Shown here piece by piece: positions 10,761-20,407 of a stretch of 64,000 nucleotides of DNA. The notes beneath the pieces were generated by a model. The model did not search any database, was not told the origin of the DNA, and was given only the letters and a program-made list of their open reading frames with translations. This DNA comes from Prevotella sp. (lineage in GTDB: Bacteria > Bacteroidota > Bacteroidia > Bacteroidales > Bacteroidaceae), in assembly GCA_016291495.1 (NCBI GenBank), contig JAEEXI010000006.1, positions 1 through 64,000 of the forward strand. Reading direction: 5' to 3'. Both the position numbers and the translations under genes were made by a program. How positions within the stretch are numbered: position 1 is the stretch's first letter; each line of letters starts with the position of its first letter.

Positions 10761-11444
10761 TCATAGCTGAGAATGTAAACCACAAAACGAAAGCAATTCG
10801 TCCGGATGAGAGATAAAAGTGGTGGCACCGTGAGCAAGGAGAGAGTCACGGTCACGGAAACCCCAAAGGACACTAATACAGGGCAGCCCGCTATTGTGTG
10901 CTGTCTGTAAGTCGACATCACTGTCACCTACATAGACAGCACTGGTATGTTGAGTGTTAGCTGTTGGCTGGCTAACGCCCAATTGTCGGAGAGCCTCGAA
11001 GACCGTATCGGGAGCCGGTTTCTTACGGATTCCCTCTGCCTCATGTTCACCAATAGCCACCTCGATCTCCGGGAAGAAATGACGAATGAGTTCCTGAGTG
11101 GCAGCATAGAACTTATTACTCACCACTGCAAGGCGACAGCCCCTTTCCTTCAAGGCATGGATGATCTCCGGGATACCCTCATAGGGACGGGTCATATCAA
11201 GAGAATGCTCCATATAATACTGCCGGAAGGTTGCAAAGGTTTCTTCGAAACGAGGATTAGTGGCACCACCAGGAATCGCACGTTCCATCAACAGACGTAC
11301 TCCATTACCCACAAAGCCACGTACCTCGTCCATCGTACGCTCTGGCATATCATGGGTGCGCAAAGCATAATTCACCGCCACTGCAAGGTCATCAAGGGTG
11401 TTCAGCAGTGTGCCGTCAAGGTCGAAGATGAAAGTATCGTACAT
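10761..11444 (-). CDS. gph: HAD-superfamily phosphoglycolate phosphatase-like hydrolase
   Basis: FDLDGTLLNTLDDLAVAVNYAL, VVSNKFY, YVGDSDVDLQTA motifs. Confidence 0.88.
   Translation of the reverse strand: MYDTFIFDLDGTLLNTLDDLAVAVNYALRTHDMPERTMDEVRGFVGNGVRLLMERAIPGGATNPRFEETFATFRQYYMEHSLDMTRPYEGIPEIIHALKERGCRLAVVSNKFYAATQELIRHFFPEIEVAIGEHEAEGIRKKPAPDTVFEALRQLGVSQPTANTQHTSAVYVGDSDVDLQTAHNSGLPCISVLWGFRDRDSLLAHGATTFISHPDELLSFCGLHSQL
10948..10975 (+). repeat. Heptamer array C, intragenic in gph (TGTTGAG TGTTAGC TGTTGGC TGGCTAA on + strand)
   Basis: 7-bp period; encodes QPTANTQH between LGVS and SAVYVGDS. Confidence 0.6.
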
Positions 11445-11484
11445 GGTCGTGATAACGTAATAACTATAACGTGATGAGAAAGAA

Positions 11485-14139
11485 TTAGCTCCGCTTGCTG
11501 CGGGTAATCATCGTCTTGAGTTTGTTGTTATATCGCTCGGCAGCGATAAGTTGTTCGATGGTAACATGCATCCGCCATTTCCAACGGTTATAGGGATCAC
11601 TGGGCACGTTAATACGCTCCTCTTGAGGATTTTTCGAACGCAACTCACCATCCATCGCCAGCCAGTCTTGCAACTGCAGGATACAGAGCATCGACGGACA
11701 ATAGAGATGACGGGCGATGATTTCCTCTGCCAGATGGGCAGGCAGCTGTTCGGGTGCCCGGCCCTCTTTCTGCAGCATCGTGACATAGAAACGCTGACGT
11801 CGCTCAGGACTCTCCTGCCACCAGAGACGTAGGGGTGACATGTCGTGGGTGGAGATGGTACAGACGGAGCGATAGGGATTCGCCTCCAGATGGGCGAACT
11901 CAAAGCCCTGCTGCTTTGGCATCTGTTGGATTTCAAGGGTGAGGATGCGCAACTGGTCGAGAACAGGTTCCACACAATCGGGCAGCATTCCCAAATCCTC
12001 TCCACAAATCAACAGACGTGAGTCCTTCAGGATAGCAGGCAACCGCTTGAGTGCCTGTTGTCCCCAGAATATCGAATGACGCTGATAGAAATAATTATTG
12101 TAGAGGCGCAGGAACGCATCCTTGTCCTCATTACTCAACGCCTCGAAGATTGGTTCGTTGACGACACCTATACGGGGATGGTACATCTCCGATTGACGGG
12201 GATCTTCAACAAAAAGCACATTACTGACCAAACGCATCAAACCGTCACGAATCCACAGGCTACTCTCGTCCCGGCGGTCGGCAAAGACTTCCATCACCTT
12301 ACGCTGGGTGGCAACTTCCTCACGCAAGTCATAGAGGTTATACGCCTTACGCACCAGAAAATTGTCACGCACATACTGGGCATGGATGCCAAAGAGGCGG
12401 TCAATAAGGCGGTCGTTGATAAACGGACGGGTAAACAGTTCCTTACGGAACGGGAGTCCAAAATACTCTATCTCACCAATGGTCAATGGCAGTGCCGGTG
12501 AAAAATGTCCTAACAGTCCGTCGACGGCATCCTCCGGAATCTCCCAGATACGGAAGAAGCCCAAAATATGGTCGATACGCAAGGCATCGAAGTACTGAGA
12601 CAGGTGTTGGAGACGGTATCTGAACCATGTGACGAGTCCTCCCGACTCCCTGTTTCTGTCACCAGACTCCCAATTATACGTAGGAAATCCCCAGTTTTGC
12701 CCTAGAGCAGTGAACGCATCAGGAGGTGCACCAGTCTGGGAGTCAAGGTGGAAAAGTTCCGGATGCTCTCTCGTCTCCACACTTTCCCGATTCACCCCGA
12801 TAGGCAGATCACCCTTGAGGATTACTCCCTTAGAGCGGGCATAATCAGCCGCCTCCTTGAGTTGCTGATGGAGCAGGAACTGGAGGTAGTAAGTAAAAGT
12901 TGAGGATTGAGCGTTAAGCGTTGAGAGATAGTCCGCATAGGGTTTCAACCACGCCTCGTTATCATGGACAAAATCCTTATACTCCTTCGAATCCATGACC
13001 TGTTTACCCCTCTCCTCAAAAAGCTGTTGCAGATATTCTTGTTTCACCCGATCGACTGCCTCATAATCACTATACGACAGAGCATTCAATTCCTGTTGAC
13101 GACGACGGAACATGATCATCTTCTGCTTAGAGCGAAGTGTGCCCGCCGCATCTAAATCGATATAATGCGGATGAAGGGCGAAGGCACTAATGATATTATA
13201 CGGATAGGAGTTCTGCCAGCCACCATTTGTCGTGGTATCGTTAACAGGCAATATCTGAATCACTTTCATACCCGTTAGCACCACCCAATCGACCAATCGT
13301 TTCAAGTCGCCGAAGTCACCCACGCCATAGGAATGCTCACTACGCAGGGAGAACACTGGAATGGCGACACCTGCAGCACGCCATAGTTGCTCACGGATAC
13401 GCAGTTGTTCCCCATAGAGTACCAATACCTGTCCATCAGGAAGTTCATTGAGCTGTTGGTTTTGCCAATCGCTAACGGCTACGATGCGATTGTCTCCTTC
13501 CTCCCAGCAGACCAAGGCATGTGTCTGGTCATCAACTACCACATACTTGTATTCTATGGGGAATACCATGCCCAAGGCATTGACCGTCAATATCCATTCG
13601 TGTTGTCCGGCATACTCCATCCGCAGATAACGGGAGGAATTCCAGTTACCAATGGCAGGATGACTGCCACAGATAGCTACCGACTGTCCAGCCTGTAATT
13701 GTGGGGCTGACACACGGAATGTCAGGGTGCGACGAAACAACGGTAGGCGTAATGGCTCCACCTGTTCGTTGACAGGGCGATGCGCCATCGCCAGATAGGC
13801 ATTGGTATAGAGATGACACGGCAACGGCAGGTCACGCCACTGGTCGGGAAAGACATAGTCTTTGGAAGTGTCAAAATGATAGATACGGGGCACCAAGTCC
13901 CATTCACGGCGTAGCACCTCGCCTTCTCCATTCTCCACCTGATAGAGGTAGACGATGTGCGACAACGGATGCTGGCGAGACAGCAATGCAGCCATCTCCA
14001 AAGTCCAGAGTTCTCCATCCTCTGTCTGCATCAACATGTTATGCCGTTTTATCATACCGTCTAGACTATGGTAGGCGATGACGACATGCAGACTCTCACC
14101 CCATGCCGTACGGTATCTGATACTGAATTTTAACTTCAT
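11485..14139 (-). CDS. malQ: 4-alpha-glucanotransferase (DPE2-like, CBM20 N-terminus)
   Basis: GH77 motifs (GDLPIGVNRESVETREHPELFHLDSQTGAPPD, LRIDHILGFFRIWEIP, LICGEDLGMLPDCV). Confidence 0.93.
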   Translation of the reverse strand: MKLKFSIRYRTAWGESLHVVIAYHSLDGMIKRHNMLMQTEDGELWTLEMAALLSRQHPLSHIVYLYQVENGEGEVLRREWDLVPRIYHFDTSKDYVFPDQWRDLPLPCHLYTNAYLAMAHRPVNEQVEPLRLPLFRRTLTFRVSAPQLQAGQSVAICGSHPAIGNWNSSRYLRMEYAGQHEWILTVNALGMVFPIEYKYVVVDDQTHALVCWEEGDNRIVAVSDWQNQQLNELPDGQVLVLYGEQLRIREQLWRAAGVAIPVFSLRSEHSYGVGDFGDLKRLVDWVVLTGMKVIQILPVNDTTTNGGWQNSYPYNIISAFALHPHYIDLDAAGTLRSKQKMIMFRRRQQELNALSYSDYEAVDRVKQEYLQQLFEERGKQVMDSKEYKDFVHDNEAWLKPYADYLSTLNAQSSTFTYYLQFLLHQQLKEAADYARSKGVILKGDLPIGVNRESVETREHPELFHLDSQTGAPPDAFTALGQNWGFPTYNWESGDRNRESGGLVTWFRYRLQHLSQYFDALRIDHILGFFRIWEIPEDAVDGLLGHFSPALPLTIGEIEYFGLPFRKELFTRPFINDRLIDRLFGIHAQYVRDNFLVRKAYNLYDLREEVATQRKVMEVFADRRDESSLWIRDGLMRLVSNVLFVEDPRQSEMYHPRIGVVNEPIFEALSNEDKDAFLRLYNNYFYQRHSIFWGQQALKRLPAILKDSRLLICGEDLGMLPDCVEPVLDQLRILTLEIQQMPKQQGFEFAHLEANPYRSVCTISTHDMSPLRLWWQESPERRQRFYVTMLQKEGRAPEQLPAHLAEEIIARHLYCPSMLCILQLQDWLAMDGELRSKNPQEERINVPSDPYNRWKWRMHVTIEQLIAAERYNNKLKTMITRSKRS
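12897..12924 (+). repeat. Heptamer array D, intragenic in malQ (AAGTTGA GGATTGA GCGTTAA GCGTTGA on + strand)
   Basis: 7-bp period; coding strand reads LSTLNAQSST. Confidence 0.65.
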
Positions 14140-14157
14140 GATTGTTTAAGTTTGTTG

Positions 14158-14216
14158 CAAAGATACAAAAAACTCTTAACTCTTAACCATTAACTCTTAA
14201 CTTTTTATTATCTTTG
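14158..14216. promoter_or_regulatory. Divergent promoter cassette malQ/mltG: CAAAGATA (14158-14165) and TATCTTTG (14209-14216), 43 nt apart
   Basis: Both match TAnnTTTG on opposite strands; the spacer is a heptamer array. Confidence 0.7.
14172..14206 (+). repeat. Heptamer array E (ACTCTTA ACTCTTA ACCATTA ACTCTTA ACTTTTT)
   Basis: 7-bp period read directly. Confidence 0.85.
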
Positions 14217-14237
14217 CAGAGTAAAAAACAAAAAGAC

Positions 14238-15263
14238 ATGAAGATTTCAGGTTATAAGATATATCTCATCCCTGCCATTATAGGATTAGTGCTAGTATTA
14301 GCCCTACCCTTCTATTTCCTCTTTAGTTCTGTATCGGCACAAGAAAACACCTATTATATATATATAGATGAAGACGATACTCAAGACAGTGTCATCGCAA
14401 AAATCAAGCCCATCGCCCATCCCACAGCAATGGCAGGACTGCAAACGCTGTTACGGCATGCCGATTATGGCGATTGTATCAAGACTGGACGCTATGCCAT
14501 CAAGAAAGGAGAAGGATCAGTCACCATTTACCGTCACCTGAAGAACGGACAACAGGAAAGTCTCAAACTGACGATTCCCGAGGCTAGAACAATGGACAGG
14601 CTTGCTGCCATATTAGGAAAGAAACTGATGCTAGACTCTGCAACGATAGCCGATGCCCTCTATTCACAGGAAACCTGCAGAAAATATGGTTACGATACCT
14701 GTACTATTGCTGCGATGTTCGTGCCCAACACCTATGATATCTACTGGAACGTCAGCCTCAACGGACTTCTGGAGCGTATGCAGAAAGAGCATGACCGTTT
14801 CTGGAACGCAGAGCGCACGACCAAGGCAAGCTTCCACGGACTGAAGCCCAATGAAGTGACGACCCTTGCCAGCATCATCGACGAAGAGACGGCAAACAAT
14901 GCCGAGAAACCGATGATAGCAGGGATGTACATCAATCGTCTGAAGGAAGGGATGCCCCTGCAAGCCGACCCCACTATTAAATTCGCACTGAAGGACTTCG
15001 GGATCAAGCGTATCTACAACAAACTGCTCAAGACAGATAGTCCCTATAACACTTATATCCACGAGGGACTGCCCCCCGGTCCCATCAAGATTGCCTCTAT
15101 TAAGGGGATTGATGCCGTGCTGAATGCCATCAATCATGACTACCTGTATATGTGTGCCAAGGAAGATTTCTCGGGAACCCATAACTTTGCCAAGACCTAT
15201 CAGGAACACCTGCAGAACGCAGCAAAATATACTAAAGCCCTCAACGAAAGAGGTATTAAATAA
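14238..15263 (+). CDS. mltG: Endolytic transglycosylase MltG (YceG-like)
   Basis: ASIIDEETANNAEKPMIAGMYINRLKEGMPLQADPTIKFAL and GLPPGPIKIASIKGIDAVLNA. ATG 14238 preferred over the track's TTG at 14214, which lies inside the -7 box. Confidence 0.92.
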   Translation: MKISGYKIYLIPAIIGLVLVLALPFYFLFSSVSAQENTYYIYIDEDDTQDSVIAKIKPIAHPTAMAGLQTLLRHADYGDCIKTGRYAIKKGEGSVTIYRHLKNGQQESLKLTIPEARTMDRLAAILGKKLMLDSATIADALYSQETCRKYGYDTCTIAAMFVPNTYDIYWNVSLNGLLERMQKEHDRFWNAERTTKASFHGLKPNEVTTLASIIDEETANNAEKPMIAGMYINRLKEGMPLQADPTIKFALKDFGIKRIYNKLLKTDSPYNTYIHEGLPPGPIKIASIKGIDAVLNAINHDYLYMCAKEDFSGTHNFAKTYQEHLQNAAKYTKALNERGIK

Positions 15264-15268
15264 AAAAT

Positions 15269-15292
15269 GCCCCTTGCTTCACAGCGAGGGGC
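15269..15292. terminator. Bidirectional intrinsic terminator (GCCCCTtGCTtcacAGCgAGGGGC)
   Basis: GC-rich inverted repeat with T-rich tracts on both sides. Confidence 0.8.
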
Positions 15293-15351
15293 TATTTTAT
15301 TTCGGTATTAGTCCTTTTAAGGTAAAAAGATTGTATTCAGGATAACGCCTG

Positions 15352-15359
15352 CAAAGGTA
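15352..15359 (-). promoter_or_regulatory. Minus-strand -7 box (CAAAGGTA on + strand) with no annotated gene downstream
   Basis: TACCTTTG on the minus strand, about 60 nt upstream of the 15269-15292 terminator. Confidence 0.4.
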
Positions 15360-15426
15360 CGGCCTTTTTAACTTCTGAACAAATATTTTCACATGTTTAA
15401 TAACATATTTTCAGTGGAAGATGAAA

Positions 15427-15454
15427 TAATTCTTAATTCATAATTCTTAATTCT
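15427..15454 (+). repeat. Heptamer array F (TAATTCT TAATTCA TAATTCT TAATTCT)
   Basis: 7-bp period just upstream of the glnS -7 box TAACTTTG (15466-15473). Confidence 0.8.
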
Positions 15455-15500
15455 TATTTTATTTGTAACTTTGCAAACCAAATAAACATCATAATAAATC

Positions 15501-17219
15501 ATGACAGAAGAGAAGAAAGTGACTGAGAACGAAGAGAAGAAGAGTCTCAGTTTTGTAGAGCAAATGGTGGAAGGCGACCTTGCCGCTGGTAAGAACGGAG
15601 GAAGAATACAGACCCGTTTCCCACCAGAGCCCAACGGATATATACATATTGGGCATGCCAAGGCCATCTGCATGGACTTCGGTGTGGCAGAACGCTTCGG
15701 AGGAACCTGTAACCTCCGTTTCGACGATACCAATCCAACGAAGGAGAATACTGAGTATGTAGAGAATATCATGAACGATATCAAGTGGCTCGGTTTCCAC
15801 TGGGAGAACGTTTATTATGCCTCCGACTATTTCGACAAACTGTGGGACTTTGCCATCTGGCTCATCGAGAAAGGAATGGCATATGTTGATGAGCAAACCT
15901 CTGAGCAGATTGCCGAACAGAAAGGAACCCCGACGCAGGCAGGAAGACCCAGTCCGTTCCGTGACCGTCCCATTGAGGAGAATCTGCGCCTCTTTAAACA
16001 GATGAACACACCAGAGGCTGTGGAGGGCTCGATGGTACTGCGTGCCAAACTTGACATGGCAAATTCCAACATGCACTTCCGTGACCCGATTATCTACCGT
16101 ATCATCCAGATACCTCACCACCGTACAGGAACGAAATGGCATTGTTATCCGATGTATGACTTCGCTCACGGACAGAGCGACTACTTCGAGGGTGTCACCC
16201 ACTCTATCTGTACGTTGGAGTTCGTTCCTCACCGTCCGCTGTATGACAAGTTCGTGGACTTCCTGCAAGAGAAAGAAGGACAGACCGACTATCGTCCCCG
16301 ACAGATAGAATTCAACCGACTGAACCTTACCTATACCGTGATGTCGAAACGTAAACTGAAGGCTTTGGTGGACGAAGGACTGGTCGACGGATGGAATGAT
16401 CCCCGTATGCCGACTGTCTGTGGCATGCGCCGTCGCGGATATTCCGCACAGAGCATCCGCAATTTCATCGACTCCATCGGTTATACCAAGTTCGATGCGT
16501 TAAACGACTATGCCCTGTTGGAGGCTGCTGTCCGTGACGACCTGAATAAGAAGGCATGCCGTGTGTCTGCCGTATTGAATCCTGTCAAACTGGTTATCAC
16601 CAACTACCCCGAGGATAAGACCGAGGATTTGGTAGCTGTCAACAATCCGGAGAATGAGGCAGACGGCACACATAACATTACCTTTAGCCGTGAACTGTGG
16701 ATTGAACGTGATGATTTCATGGAGGTCGCTGAGAAGAAGTTCCAACGTCTGGCTCCAGGCAAGGAAGTACGTCTGAAGAACGCCTATATCATCAAATGTG
16801 ACGAGGAGCACCCCTGCGACAAGGACGCCACGGGCAATGTGACTACTATTTATGCCACATACGATCCCGAGACGCGCAGTGGACTGCCCGGTGCCGACCG
16901 CAAGATCAAGGGTAAGACACTCCATTGGTTAAGCACCAAGCACTGTCTGCCAGCAGAAGTACGACTGTACGACCGTCTGTTTACTGTAGAGAACCCCAGT
17001 GCCGATGAACGTGACTTCCGTGACCTGCTGAACCCAGAGTCCTTGGTAACCCTGAAGAACTGTTATGTAGAGCAGTATCTGAAAGAAAAGAAACCTGGTG
17101 ACTTCCTGCAGTTCCAGCGCATTGGCTACTTCACCCTCGATGAGACTTCCAAGGACGGTCAACTCGTCTTCAACAAGACGGTCGGTCTGAAGGACACATG
17201 GGCGAAGATCAACAAATAG
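15501..17219 (+). CDS. glnS: Glutaminyl-tRNA synthetase
   Basis: RFPPEPNGYIHIGHAKAI class I signature, GlnRS-type MSKRKL. Confidence 0.96.
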   Translation: MTEEKKVTENEEKKSLSFVEQMVEGDLAAGKNGGRIQTRFPPEPNGYIHIGHAKAICMDFGVAERFGGTCNLRFDDTNPTKENTEYVENIMNDIKWLGFHWENVYYASDYFDKLWDFAIWLIEKGMAYVDEQTSEQIAEQKGTPTQAGRPSPFRDRPIEENLRLFKQMNTPEAVEGSMVLRAKLDMANSNMHFRDPIIYRIIQIPHHRTGTKWHCYPMYDFAHGQSDYFEGVTHSICTLEFVPHRPLYDKFVDFLQEKEGQTDYRPRQIEFNRLNLTYTVMSKRKLKALVDEGLVDGWNDPRMPTVCGMRRRGYSAQSIRNFIDSIGYTKFDALNDYALLEAAVRDDLNKKACRVSAVLNPVKLVITNYPEDKTEDLVAVNNPENEADGTHNITFSRELWIERDDFMEVAEKKFQRLAPGKEVRLKNAYIIKCDEEHPCDKDATGNVTTIYATYDPETRSGLPGADRKIKGKTLHWLSTKHCLPAEVRLYDRLFTVENPSADERDFRDLLNPESLVTLKNCYVEQYLKEKKPGDFLQFQRIGYFTLDETSKDGQLVFNKTVGLKDTWAKINK

Positions 17220-18644
17220 ATGAAGAAGACCGGCGACGAATATTTCGACAATGAGGAGTTCAGAGAACTTCTGGACAACTATGAGGAATCAGTCAAGTCA
17301 GGGCATCCCCTTTTTATGGATGCCGATGACTTGGCTGATATTGCTGATTATTACCATTTCACGGGAATGGACCAGCAAGCCGGTGAGACCATAGAATATG
17401 CCCTATCCCTTTATCCCAACGCCACCCTGCCCAATGTTTTCAAGGCTCGTGAGGCACTGACCTCCGGAGATGTTGATACAGCCCGGGAATGCGTGGAGAT
17501 GATTGAGAATAAAGACGACCCCGAGTATCACTACATGCAAGCAGAGTTGTTGATGGCCCAAGACAAAGTCGAGGAGGCCGACGATTATCTGCGGCAGTAC
17601 TTCAAGACTGTTCCACCCGATGAATACCAGGACTTTGTGATGGATGTGGCCAATATCTATTTTGACTACGGACTGAACGAGAAAGCCTATGAGTGGATGA
17701 TGCGCTCCAAAGGGGATGGGAGTAACGACTTCAAGGAACTGATGGCACGTACCCTCTTCGGGCTTGGAAAGTATAAGGACAGTGAACGTATCTTCAACGA
17801 GCTCTTAGACAAGAATCCCTATTCCAAACGTTATTGGAACGCCCTCGCCAATGCACAGTTTATGAACGAAGACTTCAGTGGAGCTGTCAGCAGCAGCGAG
17901 TATGCCATTGCCATCGACCCGGAAGATCCTGAGAGTATTCTCAACAAGGCAAACGGCCTATATCGTCTGGGCAACTACGAGGAGGCTATCCGTTATTACG
18001 ACCGCTACGGAGAAGCGGGAGCTCCCGATGAGTTCAGTCTCCTGCACAAAGGATCGTGCTATGTCAATCTGGGACAACAGGAGGAAGCTGCATCCACGCT
18101 CCTTCAAGCCTTAGATGTATGTCCTACTGATTCCAGGTTCCTGCCACAGATTTATCAGGAACTGGCCTTTACCTACAGTGCCCTTCATCAGTTGGACAAG
18201 GCGTTATATTATCTTGACCAAACCCGCAAATTAGATTGTGATCATATTGATATCATGGTGCTGAAAGGTCATATCCTGCTGGAGAACGACCATATCCACG
18301 AGGCGGAAAATGTGTTCAAGAACGCCATGATTCAATCTGACAACGACCCGTCTGTTATTCTGCGTATCATTGTATCCCTCTATGACAACAAATACGTGAA
18401 AGCCTGCTATACCATGTTCAAGAAATTCTTCTCCATGATGGTCAACGATGATTACAAGGAGGGACATGCATATATGGCACTGTGTTGTTTTGACCTCGGA
18501 TATACGGAAGAGTTTCTGATGTACCTGCGTATGGCCATCGAGCGCAATCCCCGTGAAGCCCGTCTCGTTCTGGCCCATCTGTTTCCAGAGGATATGCCTG
18601 CAAAAGACTATTATCAATATATGTATCAAAAATTGAAGAAATGA
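17220..18644 (+). CDS. Tetratricopeptide repeat protein
   Basis: Multiple TPR-like helices; directly follows the glnS stop. Confidence 0.85.
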   Translation: MKKTGDEYFDNEEFRELLDNYEESVKSGHPLFMDADDLADIADYYHFTGMDQQAGETIEYALSLYPNATLPNVFKAREALTSGDVDTARECVEMIENKDDPEYHYMQAELLMAQDKVEEADDYLRQYFKTVPPDEYQDFVMDVANIYFDYGLNEKAYEWMMRSKGDGSNDFKELMARTLFGLGKYKDSERIFNELLDKNPYSKRYWNALANAQFMNEDFSGAVSSSEYAIAIDPEDPESILNKANGLYRLGNYEEAIRYYDRYGEAGAPDEFSLLHKGSCYVNLGQQEEAASTLLQALDVCPTDSRFLPQIYQELAFTYSALHQLDKALYYLDQTRKLDCDHIDIMVLKGHILLENDHIHEAENVFKNAMIQSDNDPSVILRIIVSLYDNKYVKACYTMFKKFFSMMVNDDYKEGHAYMALCCFDLGYTEEFLMYLRMAIERNPREARLVLAHLFPEDMPAKDYYQYMYQKLKK

Positions 18645-19267
18645 ATTTCATATCATCCCTTCTTTCCAACCTCAACTACGGAACAATCCTGTTCCTGATG
18701 CTTTTGGAGAGTACGGTGGTTCCCGTTCCCTCCGAGTTTGTTGTCACGCCCGCTGCCTATCATGCCGCCGGTGGTAACCTCGATGTCTTTCTGGTAATTC
18801 TCTTTGCCACTATTGGGGCTGACCTGGGGGCATCTGTCAACTATGTTGTCGCCTATTATGTCGGCAGGCCTGTCATCTACCGCTTTGCTAACAGCAAATG
18901 GGGTAAGATGTGTCTGTTAAACCAAGAGAAGGTGGAGAAGAGTGAGAAATATTTCGATGACCATGGCGTGGTAGCCACCCTGACGGGACGACTCATCCCC
19001 GGTATCCGCCACTTGATATCCATTCCTGCCGGACTGGCAAAGATGAACTATTGGAAGTTCCTGTTCTACACGACTGTCGGTGCGGGTGTATGGCATAGTA
19101 TCCTTGCTGCCTTGGGATGGTATCTGCACGCTATCGTACCAGAGGAGCAACTCAACGACAAGATTAGCGAATATGCCGAGTACATCAAACTCATCATCAT
19201 CGCACTTGTCATTGCGGCCATCGTTTATTTCACGATCCGACATCTTCTGAAAAGAAAAACCGAATAA
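18641..19267 (+). CDS. DedA family membrane protein
   Basis: ESTVVPVPSEFVVTPAAY, GRLIPGIRHLISIPAGLAKM. Confidence 0.9.
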   Translation: MNFISSLLSNLNYGTILFLMLLESTVVPVPSEFVVTPAAYHAAGGNLDVFLVILFATIGADLGASVNYVVAYYVGRPVIYRFANSKWGKMCLLNQEKVEKSEKYFDDHGVVATLTGRLIPGIRHLISIPAGLAKMNYWKFLFYTTVGAGVWHSILAALGWYLHAIVPEEQLNDKISEYAEYIKLIIIALVIAAIVYFTIRHLLKRKTE

Positions 19268-19301
19268 GATTCGTTTGTATCGAATATTATTCGTATATTT
19301 G
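19261..19301 (+). promoter_or_regulatory. Twin palindromes CGAAT-N3-ATTCG (19261-19273, 19281-19293) abutting -7 box TATATTTG (19294-19301)
   Basis: Two 13-bp inverted repeats 20 bp apart (start to start) directly upstream of a TAnnTTTG box. Confidence 0.6.
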
Positions 19302-19327
19302 CCGAATAATTAAATACAACATTCATT

Positions 19328-20395
19328 ATGGCAAGAATTAACAACCATCTGGTTATCATGGCAGGAGGTGTCGGTAGCCGCTTTTGGCCCATGAGTACAG
19401 CAGAGAATCCCAAACAGTTTATTGACGTGCTGGGTATTGGCAGAACCCTACTGCAACTGACTGTCGACCGTTTTGATACGATTATCCCAAGGGAGAACGT
19501 CTGGGTTGTAACGAACCAAAGATATGCCGACATCGTCAGTAAGCAATTACCGGAGATGCCCCGCAATCATATACTCTGTGAGCCCTGTCGTCGCAATACG
19601 GCACCCTGTATTGCTTATGTCAGTTGGCGCATCAAGTCTACTGACCCGAAAGCCAATATCGTGGTATCCCCTAGTGACCACATCGTCCTGAATGTCAATG
19701 AATTCCGCCATATTATTACCGAATGCATGACATTCACCTGCGATAGTGATGCCATTGTTACCTTAGGAATGAAACCCACACGTCCAGAGACTGGCTATGG
19801 CTATATTCAGGCAGCCCTCTCCAGCAACTCCCTCCGCAACAAGGGTATCTTCCGGGTAGATTCCTTCCGTGAGAAACCCGATTTGGAAACAGCCAAGCAG
19901 TATATCAGCAAGAACAATTATTTCTGGAATGCTGGTATCTTTATCTGGAATGTCTCGACCATCGTCAATGCTTTCCGCATCTACCAGCCCGCCATTGCCA
20001 AGATTTTCGAGTCTTTATTGCCTATCTATGGCACCGACAAGGAACAGACAGAGATAGACCGTCTGTTCCCGGAGTGCGAGAACATCTCTGTGGACTATGC
20101 CATCATGGAGAAGGCGGAAGAGATTTTCGTGTGTCCTGCAGACTTCGGATGGAGTGACTTAGGTACATGGGGATCCCTACAACAAAACACCAAACAGGAT
20201 CTTTACGGGAATGCCTGCATCGGACAAGACATCACTTTGATAGAGTCGCACAACTGTATGGTACATACAACTCAAGAAAAGAAAGTGGTTATTCAAGGAC
20301 TTGATGGTTATATTGTCGCGGAGAATAATGACACACTGCTTATCTGTAAACTCTCAGAGGAACAGCGTATCAAACAATTCAGTGGTCAAGACTAA
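19328..20395 (+). CDS. manC: Mannose-1-phosphate guanylyltransferase
   Basis: MAGGVGSRFWPMSTAENPKQF, FREKPDLETAKQYI, WNAGIFIW. Confidence 0.93.
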   Translation: MARINNHLVIMAGGVGSRFWPMSTAENPKQFIDVLGIGRTLLQLTVDRFDTIIPRENVWVVTNQRYADIVSKQLPEMPRNHILCEPCRRNTAPCIAYVSWRIKSTDPKANIVVSPSDHIVLNVNEFRHIITECMTFTCDSDAIVTLGMKPTRPETGYGYIQAALSSNSLRNKGIFRVDSFREKPDLETAKQYISKNNYFWNAGIFIWNVSTIVNAFRIYQPAIAKIFESLLPIYGTDKEQTEIDRLFPECENISVDYAIMEKAEEIFVCPADFGWSDLGTWGSLQQNTKQDLYGNACIGQDITLIESHNCMVHTTQEKKVVIQGLDGYIVAENNDTLLICKLSEEQRIKQFSGQD

Positions 20396-20407
20396 AATAC
20401 AAAAGAA

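Noticed and set aside
15360-15465. Spacer of 106 nt (15x7+1) between the orphan minus box and the glnS box as part of the 7n+1 rule
   Set aside because: Only about a quarter of the spacer is recognisable heptamers; a chance match modulo 7 is too likely.
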